Shown: piece by piece, positions 52,901 through 63,093 of the stretch | Position numbering within the stretch: position 1 is the first letter of the stretch | Layout: each line of letters starts with the position of its first letter | From: Phylloscopus collybita | Taxonomy: Eukaryota; Chordata; Aves; Passeriformes; Phylloscopidae | NCBI GenBank assembly: GCA_027886175.1 | Contig: JAJNNQ010000024.1 | Coordinates: 28,685,001-28,749,000, forward strand | Direction: 5' to 3' | Length of the DNA stretch: 64,000 nt | Translations under genes and position numbers: made by a program | Notes under the pieces: model-generated | Told to the model about the DNA's origin: nothing | The model's input: the letters and a program-made list of their open reading frames with translations, nothing else | The model's database searches: none

Positions 52901-55900
52901 CAAAGAGAATTTAGGTATTTAATGTGTCACTGAAGAACAATTCGGGGACCAAGTGATTAAGTTCATGAAATATAACTGTGTCTGCCAAATCAATTAATAA
53001 GTGTACATTAGGGACAGACTGGAGCACACAGACATTTATAACTGGCAGATCTGTAGCAAACATGATTTTTCTTGCTGACAAAGGAAAAGACATTAAGTGC
53101 AATGATCTGCAGTTTCCCAGCAAATGGAGAAAGCTTAATAGGAAAAGGTTTAATGTTATTTACAATTACCTGGTGGGCTAAACTTCCTATCTCTGAGTCT
53201 GAGTTCTGAGATCTAATAATACCTAAAAAACTAAGCCTTTTTGGCAGGCTTGTTTGTTTGGGATTTTTTCTCCAGCTGTTTTGTATTACCAGGACAGGGA
53301 AGGGGCTTGCTGGCATGTACCAGGATGTAATTAGTTGACTGTAAAAAAGAAATTTCCTCCCATCATCATAAGCATTTGATGAAGAAAGATTTAAGTCAAG
53401 ATGTGAAACAACTCCACTAGACAAGGATGATCTTGCCAGGACTTCTCTCTCCAAATTCTGTCCTGTGTTCTGCTTTTTTTTGTAACTAATTAAGCATGAG
53501 TAATTAAATGAGGTGGCACAAAAAGCAAGATAAATCTTTGGAGTTTTTTCCATCCTTGAGTCTTATTACAGATATTCTTTTTCTTTGACTGGTTTTCCTC
53601 TTCAACTGCATTTATGGATGTTTTTGCTTTTTACCTCTATTACAGAAATAGAGCTTTTCTTATAGCTCTCCCAAGTGATCACTATGACTGAAAGGAGTGG
53701 GAATGTTTGAGTTTCCTATGGTTCAGGCAGGTCAGAATCCAGAGCATCATAAATATCCTGGCAATGAGACTAATCCCATGCACCCAAGTTGGAATTGTGA
53801 CTTTAGTGCTGCACCACAGTGTTGGTAGTAAAGCAGCATGACTACTGTCTGAAAAAAAAGAGAGAGATTCCAGGCTGTGCAGCAAATCTCTTTGACTTTC
53901 AATTTCTTCCCTGAAGTCACACTTTGTTGCAATTCTTTAGTGCAGTTGTGCATTAAGCATTTCAGCAGTAGTTCAGGTGAAACGCGGCCTCCGGTATTTA
54001 ACCTTTCAGTAATTACCTGGAGCATGATATCTTTGCAAAAGAGAGGGGTAAAAATCAAAAGACAAGCCTGCTTCCCCAGGGAGAAAGGCTTACTAAGAAA
54101 AAGGGGCACATACTAAATGCTTTTCAATTCCTTCACTTTTCTGAATGTATTTGTACAAAAGCTGAATTGAAAAGAATATTGGTGGATACAAACTGAACGT
54201 GACTGGTTTGGTATCCAGCTGTAATGCACAAGTGCTTGTTATGATGACAGTAAGGAGGGCACACAGACTCCATCACTCATTAAAATACTATTTACGGGAG
54301 TCAATACAAAAAGGAAGGTGGGAACCCCAAGCTGTTTTGCATTGGATGAACCTCCAATAAGGGCATGGCACCATCCTCTGTGAAGAGGCTTGCCAGCATT
54401 TTGGTCTTGGGAGATCCCAAAAGATTTTTTTTTTTTAACTAAAGGCCCCATCCGTTTCTGCTGTCAAGCAGAAGGATGTTCATTGATGAGACGTACTGCC
54501 TTGTATTAAGATAAAGGCACAAAGGTGCTGTCCTTGCCTTTACCAAGTGGGAGAGGCCTACAGGGTCCTTTGGAATTAGCAGTTTTAAGCAGTTCTATTA
54601 AGTTTACCCTGTGGCCAAGGAAAATGTGCAGCACAATGCAGGCCTGAAAGCCAAGTGCTGTGTGCAGCACAGGCCTGCACCTACTCAAGTGAACTGCTGT
54701 GAGCATCACTAACTCTTGGGTATACAAATGGTTTCCATTTGGGATTGCTATACCAGCAGTGCAAGCAGCTGCAGTAAGAGCCTCCTTTGTTCACTCTCTC
54801 AATGGCAGCCTGTTATCCCAGAATACCAGATGGCATCCTGACACAAGTGCCATCCAGTTAGTTGCATGCTTTCTTACTCGGCCACAAAATCCCATATAGA
54901 GCCATCCAGAGCAAACATGCTAAATATTCAGGAATATTTCTGGGACAGTTTGAACTTTTTTTCAGGAGAATAATTCTTGACGAGCATAATAAGTTATTGT
55001 CCATATTCAGGTATTAAATGTATTAACTATAAATCATTTCCAGACTAGCTAGAAGATTCCACATATTCCTGGCAATGAAAAGAATCATATCCAGTAGAGC
55101 TGAGAGTATTCCCAGGCTCTTTTTTAGCAATATTGATATATCAGTTTTACTTAACTTGGAAAGAAAGTGATGTTTTGTTTAGCAGCCCAGCCAAATTTCA
55201 TTTTTAGGACTCATGCAAGCTGAAGTGATAGCAAAGATGCTGTTAAGATTTCTCCAACTAAGAGATAATCTTGTCATTATTCTGTCATTATATTTCTATG
55301 TAATTCTTTATATAGAAACCATAAATTCTTGCCTGTATTTTGTGATATATCTGCTTACAGATGATGAATAACTGCAATTATCATTGCCAGTTTTATAAAA
55401 TATTTTATCGCAGAAATGTGAGAGTCTGCCAGTTTAGCCATTTCCAGTCTTCATATCCAGAACAGGTTCTTAAGAAGACAGATTCTATGGGAAACAGTTT
55501 CCAGGACACCTAAATAAGATAACCATCATATTGTCCATAAGATCCGAAATTAGTTGTGTTCAAATGAAGAGTAACTCTACAGTACCAGATCAATATTTCA
55601 CTTCTTTTCAGTGGAGACAAGGAGAAATTATTGTGTTCATTCTTATTTTTCTCCTGAGCATTGTTTTTCTTCAACTTCATCTTTTCAGAAATCTTTTCTG
55701 GTATTTCTCTGTTGTGCATGATGATATGACATCCCAGTTCAAGAAGAAGTGAAAATTGACATATCAGTTAATTTATTTTTAATTATTAGGAAAGCAGGCA
55801 ATTTATTCTCTGCAAGAGGGCTTCTTCAAAAATTTTTAAAGCAATAGCAAGCATAAATAAAAGGAATATAAGTAGCTGAATGAAAATTTAATCTGGTGAC

Positions 55901-56280
55901 TTTCTTGATTTAAAGTTATTTAATTATCTTAGGTGTCAAACATTTCTTTCTCCAACAAGGGGCAGGGAAGGTAAGAGCTGGTAGGAATGTGCTACAATCT
56001 TTGGTTTTCAGCAGATGTGCAATTGAGAAGATTGTCTAGGCACATAATCATGCAGGGGGAAAAAGGGTGTATAACACCCTTTGTTTCTCCCTGTCAGATC
56101 TTAAATTGTCAGCAATGTGAAGTAGTTTATACTAAAAGATAATTTGTAAGCGAGGTATTATGTGTAGGGCAAATTACAATCTTGCACATCACTTTGTTAT
56201 TTCTTTTTATATGACTCAATATTTATATGTACCTTTTGAATCAGAAAATGTAATTGTGTTTTTTTTTTCCCCTCCTCCAG
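49343..56280 (+). other. STXBP5L: STXBP5L intron D-E (6.9 kb, phase 0)
   Basis: The intron runs from gtgagt to a T/C-rich tract ending cctcctccag. It carries a 34-base T run at 49909-49942. Between about 52.9 and 54.9 kb several longer open frames occur on the minus strand, including 181 codons at 53008-53553, without recognised homology. The rest is AT-rich DNA with nothing identified. Confidence 0.8.
49909..49942. repeat. 34-base T homopolymer
   Basis: An uninterrupted run of 34 T follows T-rich sequence with two G interruptions and precedes a ctttctttttct tract. It lies 567 nt downstream of exon D. It could be a slippage-expanded tract or the remnant A tail of a minus-strand insertion. 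No AATAAA was seen next to it on the minus strand. Confidence 0.9.
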
Positions 56281-56364
56281 CTGTTGATAGGCTATGAGAA
56301 TGGGACTATCGTGTTCTGGGACCTACGATCTAAAAGAGCCGATCTGAGAGCTTATTATGATGAG
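56281..56364 (+). CDS. STXBP5L: STXBP5L coding exon E (WD40 blade)
   Basis: This 84-nt exon (28 whole codons, phase 0 at both ends) follows the strong acceptor cccctcctccag and ends GATGAG|gtaagc. It encodes LLIGYENGTIVFWDLRSKRA followed by DLRAYYDE. LLIGYENG and IVFWDL form a classical WD40 blade ending in Trp-Asp. Tyr-Glu-Asn-Gly-Thr and Phe-Trp-Asp are typical of STXBP5L, against Phe-Glu-Ser-Gly and Leu-Trp-Asp in STXBP5. The frame stays open past the donor until a TGA at 56500-56502, but the donor is good and the following residues are not family sequence. Confidence 0.96.
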
Positions 56365-59300
56365 GTAAGCAATTCCCCTTCATCCAGCCAAGCCGTTACT
56401 CAGCAGTTTGCCATATGCCTTACCAAGCAGATGGATGTTTATCTAAAGGCATTGCTGGTTCTGGAAATACTCTTTGTACTGTGCTTTGGGGCAAATTACT
56501 GACAATGGGAATCAAAGTCCGAGATCTCAAGTTCTGATGCTTTAGGCTCTCATGAGTGTACTGTGACACAGAATGTCCTCCCCTTGATCCTGACAAGTTC
56601 ATCAACTTCTCTGTGGGGATCTTCAGTTGAACAGAGTCTGGCAATGAGTTGACCTGAGATATAGCTACCATAGGAATTATATAACAATCTTTACTGGGTA
56701 TTTCTAGAACATTCATTATATTGGAAGAGAAATTACCTTGTCCAGCTGTTGATATTGCCTAGTACTTAACATCTGATTAAACAGTTTTCAAAATTATACT
56801 GTCATAGTTATCACACAATTGTCTCTTGTCATTTGTAAGCAGCTTGTGTTAACAGAGATGCAGTTCTTCTATCAGTAATCAAACTGCTTGAAAAATAGAT
56901 ATACACCTAGTTATTATTATTTTAGCACTAGCCCTAGGGAAGAATATGCTTTGTTCTGCCAGTCCTCTAAAGTTCACCATGGATGAACATGATTGCAACT
57001 ACAATGGAAGGTAGAAAATGACATTTTCTTTCAAGTGATCCTGGCAATAATTATTTTCCTTTAGTTCTCTTTCCTTCTCCATCTTGTCACCTTGCTATGT
57101 ATTAGGAATATATACACATTTATTTCCCCTCTGAAAAGCAATACATATGAATACATGTGAATCCTGCATTCTTTCAGACCTGCTGTCAGAAACACACTGA
57201 AACTACTCTGAGCTTCAAGGTTGAGTTTCTGAGCATCAACAGCAAATTCTTCAAAGGACAGAGTTTGAACAGGCCAGCACTTAAGCCTCAAGACATGCCC
57301 ACTAAATTGTCTCTCAGTGACAGTCTGCCTGTGCAAACACTTGTGAAATTGCATCCCTTCTGTTCTTAAGGCTGGACAACTTTTTCCTTTTACAGGTCTC
57401 CTCAGGAAGGGTGGGGGTGGAGATGTCTGTTCACCCAATGTCGTCTCTTCTACTCAGAATTAGATTACATGAAGCAGGATCTTCTTAATGCTGGTTTCCC
57501 TTTTTTTTTTTTTTTTTTCATTTTCAACCCAGAATGAGTGGGTGGTGAAAATTTCTCATACAATTTAGAATTTAGTTTCAATACAGTTCTCAGGAACTTG
57601 GTTATGCCTTTTAATCAGTCCCATGCTTTCCTCCTCAGTGGTTATTTGCTGTGTCATTACTCCACTTTGTTCAACTTGTGCTACCTTCTTATATACTGAA
57701 ATAACTGCAAGATTCTTATTTTGTTTTAAAAAGGATTGTGTGACTACCATTTTACATTATTCCAGACTTTCAGGCTCTGTGTACATAATGTTCCAGCCCT
57801 GCTAGAATTCCCTTAGGGAAGCCACTGCCCTTAGAGAGCCACTAAAAAGGGTTCCTTTTTAAATCCTGGGTTACATAGGTTCTATGAGTCAAAATTACTA
57901 GTTTGGCATGTGCCACTTGGTATTTAGCAGCAACCCAAATTATCAAGCCTAAGCCTCATCTTACGGATTGGTCACCAAAGATCAAGTCCAGAAATCATTG
58001 TTCCTTCACCATGCTACCTGGACTGATGGAAGACCTCTGTGCCCATGATGTCTGACCAATCTTTCGGTATTGTTCTGCCACTGAGCTGGAACAGTTCCAG
58101 TTTCAGGGTATCTGTGAAGTCTCAGACAAATTCCTGTAAGTGTTCTGTATCTTCATTAAGTACCAAAGTGCCTCTTTGTATGAGTTCTGAATTAAATTAA
58201 CTCACCCTCACTTGTCTTACTGTCATAGTGATTTTCATCTTCTCAATGGTGATATGCATGAGATACTGAGGCCCTTCCAATATATGCTCCTACAAAATGC
58301 CTTCTATAAAAGGCTTTCCTTCCAAGCTCTTTTGTAATTTCCTTCAAAAGTTTATTTCCATCAAGTGATATAAAAATGCAGCACATAAACAAGGCAGACC
58401 TTTCAAATGGTTCTCAAGTTGTTACTGGTAGTTGGCAAACCCAAAATCCAGCCATCTTCCTATGCAGGCTTTGGAAGTTTGCGTCAACCCCAATTCAGAG
58501 CTGCCTCAAGGAGTTGTCATCTTTCAATGGAACACATCCCCAAAATGAAGATGCAGAGTTCTCAGAGGCATTTGCCAGATGACAACTCCCTTCCTTTGTC
58601 TAGCACCGTGCCACTATGGAAGTATCAAATCGGACATGGCCCTTGCTGCAGTACTACAAACTCAAAGGATTTTTAGCATTCAAACAGTAAGATGAGACAA
58701 GCACTGTTCTTGTGCAAAATATGGTTAAAAGTGATACTAAAGACCCTCAGTGGAGAAGGTTTGTGGTTGGAAGGAACTGAAACAGTGTTAGGCATGCTTA
58801 ATTTTAGTACATGCTGAGTATGAGAGAAGATGTAATGTGTATGCAAGCACCGTGGGTATTGCAGAAGGAGAAGCATACCCAGTCTGGAGTGAGATGCTTT
58901 ATGTGCATGCACTGTGTGAATGTTCACATGAGTCACCCACCATGATGAACTCCTGTTCTAAGCACAGAACTGCTCCTTTTGTGAGTGGATGCTAAAGAAG
59001 TGGATCAGAATGCTTAGACATATTCTAGCAGAGAGAAAATTTGGGACTTGTTCAGGACCATCTTTCAGAATTACTCGTGACTCACAGTTGAGACCTCCAA
59101 AAGCATTTCTGGTTTTCTTCCCCATTTTGGCAAAGTCTAATGGGTCAGTTTGAGTTGCTGCTGTGCCAGCTGTTTGTGCCAGGATCATCCCAACTCATCT
59201 CCATTCCATGGGAGATTTATGCTGGCAGGTGGCACCTGGTTCTGGAGGGGCAGTTGAACAAGCAGCTCAGTACAGTTTTTAGCTAGTTACTAGCTCCTGC

Positions 59301-61066
59301 TCAGACAGAGTCAGTGACTCTAACCATGTGAAATGTTTCTAAGTGTGATAACACATCAAATCCAGATTCAAATTTGGCATGATAGAAAGCATGAATGAGC
59401 TCGTGTCAGAATTAATTTGCATGAGGATAGACATGCCTTCAGTGTAAGTGAAGCAGTGCTCCCCACAGAACTACCTGAGGGCAACAACGCTGGACTCTGC
59501 ATGAACCATCTTTCTGTGTTATCTTTTGTTACTTCAGTTACAGCTCGGTTTCTTCTGGTTATTTAAGAGGAATTGTGTACCAACACCCTCTCTGGAAAGT
59601 AGAAGCTTGAGTGATACCCATTATGACAAAAATAAATACCTATGGTTCTATTTTTTTCAGCTCCATTTTTTGCACCCTTTTTAGCCAACTACTTTAGTAG
59701 TGCATTAGTCAAGCATTCATATACAAGGCATGTGGGATTCCTGTTAAAACATCTGGGCCATCTTAATGCAGACTCGTTTGTGGCTCTGCTGTCCAGCCCC
59801 AGGAGATGAGGAAAGCTTTGGTAAAGGGTCATGGCCCTTTGGTTGATTTCTTCTGATACTCTCTCCAGAGCATGATCTGTAACCAGCCATAACAATCAAT
59901 ATAATGATTAAAAGAGGAAAACCAGTGGGGAGTTTTAAATAGTGACCAGTAGCACTTAAGCAAAATTAATATGAACAGCTGCAATGCTGACTTATGAATA
60001 CCCAGACATGATGTTAAGTCATTTAAATAAATCAGGTAAATGTCTATATGCAATTTTAAGTTCATGCAAGGCCTTAGCATTTCCTGGGTTGAAAAAAAAA
60101 ATGGAAAATTATTAAGTTGCATTCAAAAATAGATCTCTTTTATTTACATTTACATAAAATTATATTGTTTTTTGCTATTTAGCAGTGAACATTTCTGGAG
60201 GGGATGTGGATTCAAGGGAGAGTTCTGTGGGGAGTGTGTGAGAAACAGTGGTATACAGTGAACATTTTGTCAGAATATGGCTCTTGTTAGTTTCCAGCAT
60301 GTACCAGAGAAATAGAAGGACTTACGCCATTGTCCTTTCCTATAGTTTGATGTAACTGTGGGTATTTTCAGTCAGTTCCACTAAATATGCAGAAAATACT
60401 AAGAATGGTATACATAACATTCATCATGTGATACTTGCAGCATGCACAAAGGAGTGGGATACTCCTCTTCTCTGATGCACTATCTGTTCCAAAACTATCT
60501 TACATCATTGTTTTGCTAATTTTCTGTATCAGTGAAACAGTTCTGGATTCTTTAGTGTTTTGGTTTTGACATTAAACATCCCAGCTTTCTGTGGACTTGC
60601 TCTGCACCTTCAGTATGTGAGAGTGCATGTGGAAATTATCCAAGAACAGTGTATTACATCCTCTGGGGAAGACTGTGTGTGTCGTATGTTACCTGTAAAG
60701 ATTTTTAGACAGAATGACCTGTAAATTTACCAGATTAAATGCTTCTAAGGACAGCTATCAGACATATTACAACTGCATTGTATGGCCCTTGTTCTTACAC
60801 TTTTACCTTAATACCCTTTTCCTTCAATTTTGGCCTGATTCAGTACAGGCTTTCTTACATTACTGTCTTGCATTGGCCTTTGTGTTCAAATGTGTATTTC
60901 AGCCATCTGTTGCTAAAAAGTGATGGTAATGGACTTTAAACAAACAAGAACAATCCAACTGTTGATATACCATTAGAATAACATAATCTGAAGTTATATG
61001 TGAAAATGTCATTAGTGCAAACACTGTATTCCATTCCAGTCTCAAGTTCTTCTTTCATTTCTGTAG
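56365..61066 (+). other. STXBP5L: STXBP5L intron E-F (4.7 kb, phase 0)
   Basis: The intron runs from gtaagc to a pyrimidine-rich tract ending tttctgtag. A run of 18 T lies at 57501-57518. Several overlapping short open frames at 57-59.2 kb on both strands show no recognisable protein. Nothing else was identified. Confidence 0.8.
57501..57518. repeat. T18 homopolymer
   Basis: A run of 18 T preceded by ccc and followed by cattttc, in the intron between exons E and F. Confidence 0.85.
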
Positions 61067-61190
61067 GCTATTCATTCTGTTGCTTGGCATCATGAAGGGA
61101 AGCAGTTCATGTGTAGTCACTCTGATGGCAGCTTGACCCTATGGAATCTGAAAAGCCCTAACAGACCATTCCAGACCACAATTCCACACG
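61067..61190 (+). CDS. STXBP5L: STXBP5L coding exon F (WD40 blade)
   Basis: This 124-nt exon starts in phase 0 after ttctgtag and ends with the first base of a Gly codon at CACG|gtaatt. It encodes AIHSVAWHHEGKQFMCSHSD, GSLTLWNLKSPNRPFQTTIP and H. The HHEGKQF and SHSDGSLTLWNL segments are a complete WD40 blade with its Asp and Trp-Asn signature. Ser-Leu-Thr-Leu-Trp-Asn-Leu-Lys-Ser-Pro is STXBP5L-like. Val-Ala-Trp near the start is the form I remember from STXBP5, with human STXBP5L having Ile-Asp-Trp, so that site may keep an ancestral state. Confidence 0.96.
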
Positions 61191-62676
61191 GTAATTCTGA
61201 TAGTTAAAATGTAACTAAGAATACAGTGTTCTCAATGCTGTTTGCTAATATGTATGTGTATTTAATTTTTCCCTGTAGCCCAGATGTTGCTTCTTGCATA
61301 AATATTTTGATCTGCCAAGTAGCTGCAAATTATTGTAAAATCAGTAACTTAGAACAAACTTTTTATTTTAATTTGTGTCATAAATACCTCTTTCTGATTA
61401 ATATTACTCTAATGTCTTATCCGATTCCTTTTAAGAGTCTACTGCTGCTCTGAGAGACCTGAGGGTCTCAGGCTCTGGGATTTTCACATTTCTTTCTTTA
61501 ATAGTTTGTACTTACAGGTTTTTATGTGCAATTTTCACAACAAATTAATGCATTTGTGTGGTACTGTGGTGTTTGTCATGAGGATGGTACAAGGCTTCCC
61601 AAAGAACTGCAAGGAGGAATTTAAAGTAGCCATAGCAAGGCTGTTATCTTTTATGGGTAGGACTTGATATAAAATTGCTTCCTACAAATTAGGTTAAAAA
61701 GTAGCAGCACCATTGTAAGTGCATACATTACTTTACTGAGAAACCTGACTGGGTAGAGAGGAAGGAAGAAGAGGAAGTCAAGATCTAAGTAGCCCCAAAA
61801 GGATTTAGCATTTCCTTAATTTACTTCTGTTTTATGATTTTTAATCATAGAATTGTACAATGACAGAAGGGAACTCTTAACCAGTCAGACAATCAGATCA
61901 AAACAGGCCTGATTTGATGAGTAAACTCAGGACATTGGGCACTTGAACACTTCCAGCAAAAAATTGCACAACCTCTTTGGGCAATGCCTTTCAGTATTTA
62001 ATGACCCGTGTGGCACACATTTTTTTGTTAATATCTAGCCAGAATTTTCTGTGCCACAACTTGTGTCCTTTATCTCCCATCATATATCACTGTGCACCTC
62101 TGAGAAAAGCCTGGATCCATCTACACTGTATCCTTCAGTCAGGCTGTTGTCAAAAGCAAGCATGACTTTCCAAAGCAACAAACCCCAAATGGCTATTTTT
62201 TTTTCTTTTTTTACTTTACAAGTGGCTTTTCTTTGATTGGAAGAAAGTTCTGAGCCATAATTAACGAAGAACTAATGAATTTCAGTTGTATGCTTCAATC
62301 AATTTTATCACTCAACTCCAAGGCATGTAATGGCTTAGGAAAAAACTTAAGCTGTTTATGGTCATTATGTGTTCAGAAAAAAAGGTATATAGTTAGTCTG
62401 ATTCATTGAGTATTAGTTAAGTGTCATTCTGCATGGTTTATAGATGTCTTTGAAGCATGTTCTATGGTTCTTTAGATATATGAGGCAGTAAAAACATAAA
62501 GACATAATCAATGTAATTTAGACAAATGCGTATTTTATGGAAATAGGGTCTAATACTCCTTTTGTAGCTTTAAAGTTCCTTTTTTTTGTTGCTTACACTG
62601 TTGTTTCAATGCATATGTTTTAGTTTGATCATTCAGTTTCATGTTTTAATAGTTTCCATGTTCTTTCTTTCCTTAG
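61191..62676 (+). other. STXBP5L: STXBP5L intron F-G (1.5 kb, phase 1)
   Basis: The intron runs from gtaatt (a moderate donor) to a pyrimidine-rich tract ending ttccttag. Its middle is occupied by about 320 bp of antisense CR1 (61843-62160). The rest is AT-rich with no recognised content. Confidence 0.85.
61843..62160 (-). mobile_element. Degraded CR1 LINE 3' portion, antisense
   Basis: Starting from aatcatagaattgtacaatg, the + strand follows the complement of the CR1 3' end for about 320 bp. Recognisable blocks include ggcacttgaacacttccag, cacaacctctttgggcaatg and gagaaaagcctggatccatc. Many small changes and indels indicate an old copy. It sits inside the 1.5-kb intron between exons F and G. 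Confidence 0.85.
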
Positions 62677-62755
62677 GAAAAGTTCAAAGAGATGGAAAAA
62701 AACCTGAATCTTGTAAACCAATTCTTAAAGTAGAGTACAAGACCTGTAAAAACAG
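62677..62755 (+). CDS. STXBP5L: STXBP5L coding exon G
   Basis: This 79-nt exon lies between acceptor tctttccttag and donor AACAG|gtttgt. Two starting bases complete Gly from exon F, and two final bases begin a Ser codon. It encodes KVQRDGKKPESCKPILKVEY followed by KTCKN. The CKPILKVE core is shared by the family. Tyr-Lys-Thr-Cys-Lys-Asn matches STXBP5L, where STXBP5 has Phe-Lys-Thr-Thr-Arg-Ser. The donor lacks the usual A at +3 and +4, so it looks weak, and the next intron is only 183 nt. Confidence 0.94.
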
Positions 62756-62938
62756 GTTTGTTTTTAATTCTGTAATTAACTCAATATTACATGCCTGAGT
62801 TAAGTTCTTTTAGAATCATTTCCTGCTTTCTTTGTACAAAGCTATTTATCATTATTTGCAGATACTAAACCTATAATGTAAACTTGTATGTACTATGTAG
62901 ACTTACACTTGTTATGTTGGTTTTTTTTTTTAATACAG
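62756..62938 (+). other. STXBP5L: STXBP5L intron G-H (183 nt, phase 2)
   Basis: This is a short intron from gtttgt to ttttttttttttaatacag. Its boundaries are fixed by the split Ser codon (AG|T) and by exact continuity of the tomosyn sequence. No other feature is seen. Confidence 0.9.
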
Positions 62939-63093
62939 TGAACCATTTGTGATATTTTCTGGTGGATTGTCATATGATAAGCCTTGTCGAAGACCAAGTT
63001 TAACAATCATGCATGGGAAAGCAATTACAGTTCTTGAAATGGATCATCCTATAGTTGATTTTTTAACTCTTTGTGAAACCCCATATCCAAATG
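62939..63093 (+). CDS. STXBP5L: STXBP5L coding exon H (last visible)
   Basis: This 155-nt exon begins with T completing Ser from exon G and ends with one base of the next codon at AAATG|gtgagt. It encodes EPFVIFSGGLSYDKPCRRPS, LTIMHGKAITVLEMDHPIVD and FLTLCETPYPN. In the family the next exon continues as EFQEPYAVVVLLEKDL, and the leftover G fits a Glu codon. Phe-Ser-Gly-Gly, Lys-Pro-Cys and Met-Asp-His-Pro-Ile favour STXBP5L. The frame remains open after the donor to a stop at about 63252, which could allow a read-through isoform. Confidence 0.95.

Noticed and set aside
56254..56502. 82-codon + strand frame as a small gene
   Set aside because: It is exon E plus the pyrimidine tract before it and intron after it. 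The ATG lies in the intron upstream of the acceptor.
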